Shown here: positions 60,282-64,000 of the stretch, one piece after another
Layout: each line of letters starts with the position of its first letter
Position numbering within the stretch: the stretch's first letter is position 1
From: DSYU01 sp964437595
GTDB lineage: Bacteria; Chloroflexota; Anaerolineae; Anaerolineales; Anaerolineaceae
Direction: 5' to 3'
DNA length: 64,000 nucleotides
Assembly (NCBI GenBank): GCA_964437595.1
Contig: CAYTHO010000008.1
Location: forward strand, 1 to 64,000
Notes under the pieces: generated by a model
Database searches by the model: none
Seen by the model: only the letters and a program-made list of their open reading frames with translations
Told to the model about the DNA's origin: nothing
Made by a program: the position numbers and the translations under genes

Positions 60282-60662
60282 ATGGCGCAAACACGCAAGC
60301 AGCGCATTGGGCGGTGGGGCGAAACGGTGGCGGTATATTTCCTGGAACAGCGCGGCTACCAGGTGTTGGCCCAGAATGCCCGCACCGGGCGCGGGGAGAT
60401 CGACCTGATTGCCCGCCAGAACAACGGCTTGCTGGTGTTTGTGGAAGTGAAAACCCGCACCAATGATGCCTTTGGGCTGCCGGAAGAAGCGGTAGATGCG
60501 CGCAAGCTGGAACACGTATTCCGCGCGGCGGAAACGTACCTGCAGGAACACAGCGAGCTTGATGGGCAAGAATGGCGCATCGATGTGGTGGCAATCCAGG
60601 GCAGGCCGGGTGATCGGGCCGAGGATGTGCGCATTGAACACTTTGAAAATGTCTCTGCCTGA
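60282..60662 (+). CDS. yraN: UPF0102 (YraN) endonuclease-like protein, 126 aa
   Basis: Small protein of the restriction-endonuclease-like fold. RWGETVAVYFLEQRGYQVLAQNAR, then GRGEIDLIARQNNGLLVFVEVKTRTND with the D-x(n)-E-x-K catalytic pattern, and HSELDGQEWRIDVVAIQG. Its substrate in cells is not established. GAGG lies 8 nt upstream. Its last 14 bp overlap miaA, so they share a transcript. Confidence 0.9.
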   Translation: MAQTRKQRIGRWGETVAVYFLEQRGYQVLAQNARTGRGEIDLIARQNNGLLVFVEVKTRTNDAFGLPEEAVDARKLEHVFRAAETYLQEHSELDGQEWRIDVVAIQGRPGDRAEDVRIEHFENVSA

Positions 60663-61596
60663 CCGCCCGCTGGTGGTCATCGTTGGGCCGACCGCGGTGG
60701 GGAAAACCGAGGTGTCGCTTCGCCTGGCTGAGCGGCTGGATGGGGAGATTATCTCAGCGGATTCGCGCTTGTTTTACCGCGGCATGGATATCGGCACAGC
60801 CAAGCCAACCGCTGAAGAAATGGCGCGCGTGCCGCACCACCTGGTGGATGTAGTCGCACCTGACGAGCCGTGGAGCCTGGCTGCTTTTCAAAGCGCGGCG
60901 GCGGAAGCCATTGCCGGAGTGCATGCGCGCGGGCGTCTGCCCTTCCTGGTGGGCGGCACCGGGCAGTACATTCAGGCTGTGCTGCAAGGCTGGGAGCTCC
61001 CACCACAGGAGCCTGACCCGGCGCTGCGCAATGCGCTGGAACGCTGGGGGCATGAGATTGGCTGCGAAGGACTGCACCAGCGGCTGGCGGTGGTGGATGC
61101 TGAGGCTGCGGCGAAGATTGATGCGCGCAATATGCGGCGCACCATCCGCGCATTGGAGGTTACGCTACGCACCGGGCGCCGTTTTTCGGAACAGCAGCTC
61201 CGCTCCAATTCGCCTTATTCGCTGTTCATCGTTGGGTTGAAGCGGCCTCGCCCGGAACTGTATCAAAGAATCGATGAACGCATCGAAGCCATGCTTTCGG
61301 CAGGGCTGGTGGAGGAAGTACGCGGGCTGCTGGATAAAGGTTACACCCCTGATCTACCCACGTTATCCGCTATTGGCTACCGGGAGATCTGCGCATACCT
61401 GCGGGGACAAATGACGCTGGAGGAAGCAGTGATCCAGATGAAACGCTTGACCCGGCGCTTTGTGCGCCATCAGGGGGCATGGTTCAGCGAAAAGGACCCG
61501 GCTATCCACTGGTTCGATGCCGGGCCTGGAACGGTGGATGCGGTGGAAAGGATGATCCGGAGGACGGAATCCTGGCAGCCGTTAAACGCGCATTAA
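60649..61596 (+). CDS. miaA: tRNA dimethylallyltransferase, 315 aa
   Basis: Adds a dimethylallyl group to A37 of tRNAs reading UNN codons. P-loop VIVGPTAVGKTEVSLRLAERL, IISADSRLFYRGMDIGTAKPT, HHLVDVVAPDEPWSLAAFQ, LVGGTGQYIQAVLQGW, and the C-terminal PTLSAIGYREICAYLRG and RLTRRFVRHQGAWF are diagnostic. Normal length. The start at 60649 lies inside yraN; the open frame runs further upstream without similarity. Confidence 0.96.
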   Translation: MSLPDRPLVVIVGPTAVGKTEVSLRLAERLDGEIISADSRLFYRGMDIGTAKPTAEEMARVPHHLVDVVAPDEPWSLAAFQSAAAEAIAGVHARGRLPFLVGGTGQYIQAVLQGWELPPQEPDPALRNALERWGHEIGCEGLHQRLAVVDAEAAAKIDARNMRRTIRALEVTLRTGRRFSEQQLRSNSPYSLFIVGLKRPRPELYQRIDERIEAMLSAGLVEEVRGLLDKGYTPDLPTLSAIGYREICAYLRGQMTLEEAVIQMKRLTRRFVRHQGAWFSEKDPAIHWFDAGPGTVDAVERMIRRTESWQPLNAH

Positions 61597-61653
61597 GGAA
61601 GAATTGCACTTGTAATACAATAAATGTGCCGCACGACATAAGCAAATAAATTA

Positions 61654-61662
61654 TGCTATAAA
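61654..61662 (+). promoter_or_regulatory. Extended -10 promoter of chemoreceptor gene
   Basis: TGCTATAAA (TG-n plus TATAAA) lies in an AT-rich stretch about 83 nt before the start at 61745. Confidence 0.4.
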
Positions 61663-61744
61663 ATAATGTTAAATCCCTTATTATTTCGTAATATCCAGGT
61701 TTTATCGATTGGATGATTCTGATGGATGACGCCACTGGAGAACA

Positions 61745-64000
61745 ATGAAAACCTCACTGCGGTTAGGGGTGTTTCTCTTTTTGGGGGGAATGGCAATCGT
61801 CATTAGCCTCACCGGCTGGGTTCTTTTCTCCACACAAGCAAAGCTGGCAGTGGTCAGCGGGCAGCCGCTGGCTGGTTGGCTGCTGCCCGTCTACTTGCTG
61901 GCAGCCTTGTTCATCGCGGCTATCTTCGCGGTAGGTTTCTCGAAATGGAACAGGGTTTCAGACCGTGCTGTGATTGAGAAGACCCAGGAACTCGTGCAAA
62001 CGGAACTACACCGGCTGTCTGCCGGATTAAGCAAACTTTCTGAAGGCGACCTGACGGTTCAACTCGACATGCAAACCAACCCGCTCGATGATACCTGGTA
62101 TCCCGGGCTGCAGCCGCAGGTCAGGTTGTACAATCACCTCCTTCAAGAAATCCATCAAATCTATCAAAAGTTCAACCAGGTCACCGATGAACCCTGCCAG
62201 CGGTTGGTGTATGTTGGGGCCGACAGTTTTATGGAAGGAAGAACCTGCGCTGAATTAATGGGCCAGGTTCTTCAAGGGCAGGGGAACGTTGCCATCATCA
62301 CTACCGTGCAGACCCACGCGATGGAAATTCGCAGGGCGGGCTTCCGGTCCTTCCTGAGTGAAAATGTTCCGGGCATCCGCGTGGTAGAATTTCTGGACTG
62401 CCAGGGGCAGCTTGACAACGTTTATTCTATGGTGATGGATTTATTGAAGCGCAACCCTGACATAGCGGGCATTTATGTTACCAACGGGTCTACGCCGCAT
62501 CTGGTTGTTCGTGCGCTGGTGGATGCCGGTAAGGCCGGTAAAATAAAAATGGTGTGCCACGACCTGGTAGACAGCACCATGCAGGCCATGGAACAGGGGG
62601 TGGTCACCACAACCATCAGCCAGGACCCATTTGCGCAGGGACATGACCCGGTTATTTACCTGTATAACTACCTGGTGGCGGGAGAAGCGCCTCCCCGGGC
62701 AAAGATGACGACCCACATGGACCGTATCACCAGTGATAACCTGCATGAATTTTGGGACCCAGAACACGGTGCAATTGAAAATGAAGTGACCCTGGAGCGC
62801 CGCGCACGCCCGGTGGAGGCGCTGTCGAACCGCGAGCTGCGCATTCTCTTTCTTGGGCGAGAGGATATTGCCTTTTATGGCCCGGTGAAGCGGGGAGTTT
62901 TATCGGCAGCGGAAGAGCTCAAAGTTCGCAATACCCAGGTTACCTGGCTTGAGCCTGAGTCGGCGCGCGATGGACACCGGTACAGCGCCGAAGATTATGG
63001 GCCTGAAATCGAGAGAGCGATCGCGGAAAAATGGGATGCCATCGCGGTGCCGGTATATGATAAAGCCCTGGTGCCTTACATCAACCGGGCGGTGGCGGCA
63101 GGTATTCCGGTAGCCACATTGAACAGCGAGCCCAGCAGCCTGCGCAACCTGATCAATCACTTAATCAACCAATCAGAAAACCTGCGGGAAATATCCATTC
63201 ATCTCGCAGAGTCGGCGGCGCTTTCGGAGGTACATGCCAATCAGATCAGCGATTCGATTGGGGTGATATCACAGGCCCTGATGAGCGAGGTCCAGTCTGC
63301 TGTTGAGGCGATCCAGCATACCGATGACATTGCCCAATCGATGACCCTCATCAACGACGGCGCTAAAGATCAGGAGAAAGCGCTCAACAGTGTCCTGGAA
63401 GCCATTGATGGCATTTCTTACGCGGTGAGCAGTACCAACTTTACTGTACTGACGAGTGAGGAAACCGCCGATCAGGCGGTTGTGATTGCCCAGGAAGGCG
63501 CAACGGTAATCCACGAGACCTTGAGCCAGATCCAGTCAATCAGCGAGGCGGTCAGTGCATCCGTCAGCCAGATTCACGAACTGAACAATATATTGAAGCA
63601 GATCGACTCCATTGTTGGCACGGTGAACGACTTTACGGAGCAGACCAACCTGCTTGCGCTGAATGCTGCTATCGAAGCAGCGCACGCGGGTGAATACGGC
63701 GCCGGGTTTACAGTAGTTGGCAGTGAGATTCGAGACCTGGCGGTGAAATCGAAAGCATCGACCCGGAAAATTGCCCTGCTTATCCACGAGATCCAGAAGA
63801 GCTCGAAAAAAATGGTCTCGATGGTCGATAATGCGATGCTCCAGGTACAGTCGGGCAGCCAACTGGCCGCCCAGGCCGGGAACGCGTTGAATGATCTGAT
63901 GAAATCCGCCGAGTTGATGAAAACGCAGATGGAAAACGTGATGCTGGCCAATGCCCGCGCGATCGACAGCCTCGACTACCTTAATGTCGCAAACGAACAG
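61745..64000 (+). CDS. Chemoreceptor (methyl-accepting) with permuted sugar-binding-protein fold; partial, 752+ aa
   Basis: The frame is open to the window end, so the C terminus is missing. Two membrane helices (about residues 7-29 and 46-66) enclose an outside loop of only about 16 residues, then a HAMP-like KLSEGDLTVQLD. Residues 153-340 match the C-terminal half of a type I periplasmic-binding fold (RLVYVGADSFMEGRTCAELMG, MDLLKRNPDIAGIYVTNGS, VVTTTISQDPFAQGHDPVIYL). Residues 364-462 match its N-terminal half (RILFLGREDIAFYGPVKRG, KWDAIAVPVYDKALVPYINR, AAGIPVATLNSEPSS). The halves are in reversed order. A methyl-accepting signalling domain follows from about 480, with the tip EQTNLLALNAAIEAAHAGE at 632. 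GGAG lies 5 nt upstream. The topology puts the binding fold in the cytosol. Confidence 0.88.
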   Translation, partial: MKTSLRLGVFLFLGGMAIVISLTGWVLFSTQAKLAVVSGQPLAGWLLPVYLLAALFIAAIFAVGFSKWNRVSDRAVIEKTQELVQTELHRLSAGLSKLSEGDLTVQLDMQTNPLDDTWYPGLQPQVRLYNHLLQEIHQIYQKFNQVTDEPCQRLVYVGADSFMEGRTCAELMGQVLQGQGNVAIITTVQTHAMEIRRAGFRSFLSENVPGIRVVEFLDCQGQLDNVYSMVMDLLKRNPDIAGIYVTNGSTPHLVVRALVDAGKAGKIKMVCHDLVDSTMQAMEQGVVTTTISQDPFAQGHDPVIYLYNYLVAGEAPPRAKMTTHMDRITSDNLHEFWDPEHGAIENEVTLERRARPVEALSNRELRILFLGREDIAFYGPVKRGVLSAAEELKVRNTQVTWLEPESARDGHRYSAEDYGPEIERAIAEKWDAIAVPVYDKALVPYINRAVAAGIPVATLNSEPSSLRNLINHLINQSENLREISIHLAESAALSEVHANQISDSIGVISQALMSEVQSAVEAIQHTDDIAQSMTLINDGAKDQEKALNSVLEAIDGISYAVSSTNFTVLTSEETADQAVVIAQEGATVIHETLSQIQSISEAVSASVSQIHELNNILKQIDSIVGTVNDFTEQTNLLALNAAIEAAHAGEYGAGFTVVGSEIRDLAVKSKASTRKIALLIHEIQKSSKKMVSMVDNAMLQVQSGSQLAAQAGNALNDLMKSAELMKTQMENVMLANARAIDSLDYLNVANEQ

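Noticed and set aside
1..64000. tRNA, rRNA or tmRNA genes
   Set aside because: Intergenic regions were read for T-arm-like and rRNA-like sequence; nothing convincing was seen, although a covariance search could not be run.

Overview
The window reads as a chromosomal segment of a GC-rich bacterium, most likely an anaerobic member of the Chloroflexota, class Anaerolineae. This rests on several Pro/Thr-rich (PTATP-type) linkers in secreted or membrane proteins, a polyphosphate-type glucokinase, a DinG helicase with an N-terminal exonuclease domain, the gp47-like/yqgF/mltG string, and monofunctional formate-THF ligase next to folate and molybdopterin genes. It is an inference from gene content; there is no rRNA in the window to confirm it. 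I saw no tRNA, rRNA, CRISPR array, prophage or insertion sequence. Genes are dense and often coupled by ATGA overlaps.

Layout. 1-9.8 kb: a small acidic protein, an aldo/keto reductase, DinG, lysA with a cupin-type regulator, formate-THF ligase and a secreted protein. 9.9-19.1 kb: a membrane Ser/Thr kinase with three tandem kinase domains, then GNAT / response regulator / histidine kinase, an ABC exporter pair and a CPBP protease. 19.1-24 kb: a SlyD-like FKBP isomerase, a PH/SHOCT membrane protein, an MFS transporter, a URO-D family protein and a membrane methyltransferase. 24-30 kb: inverted repeats, a patatin-like phospholipase bounded by a 17-nt direct repeat, a lipoprotein, an S9 peptidase, moaC and a fused moaD-moaE. 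30-37 kb: rnc-smc, a parvulin foldase, and the rpsF-ssb-rpsR operon. 37-49 kb: a polytopic membrane protein, an FAD oxidoreductase with a DEDD exonuclease and a lipoprotein, a pseudouridine synthase, a sugar kinase/nucleotidyltransferase fusion, a gp47-like protein, yqgF, mltG, a polyphosphate glucokinase and a hydrolase. 49-64 kb: a fumarase/aspartase-type lyase, a ferredoxin, an EamA transporter, a glycogen operon (amidohydrolase-CYTH fusion, glgA, glgC, malQ), a cinA-like gene, yraN-miaA, and a chemoreceptor cut by the window end.

Functional links: glucokinase, GlgC, GlgA and MalQ make a glucose-to-glycogen route; MoaC plus the MoaD-MoaE fusion cover two steps of molybdopterin synthesis; the GNAT/two-component/ABC/CPBP block looks like an envelope-stress or antimicrobial-peptide response module with a possible response-regulator box at 16241-16260.

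The strongest unusual items are (1) the chemoreceptor at 61745, whose sugar-binding-protein fold appears circularly permuted and lies on the cytoplasmic side of the membrane; (2) the GHMP kinase / nucleotidyltransferase fusion at 42251; (3) the amidohydrolase-CYTH fusion in the glycogen operon; (4) the triple-kinase protein; (5) a three-unit array of 17-bp-spaced palindromes upstream of the lyase gene; and (6) a cluster of perfect inverted repeats at 23982-24178. Several promoters place TATAAT only 6-7 nt before the start codon, which suggests leaderless transcripts.
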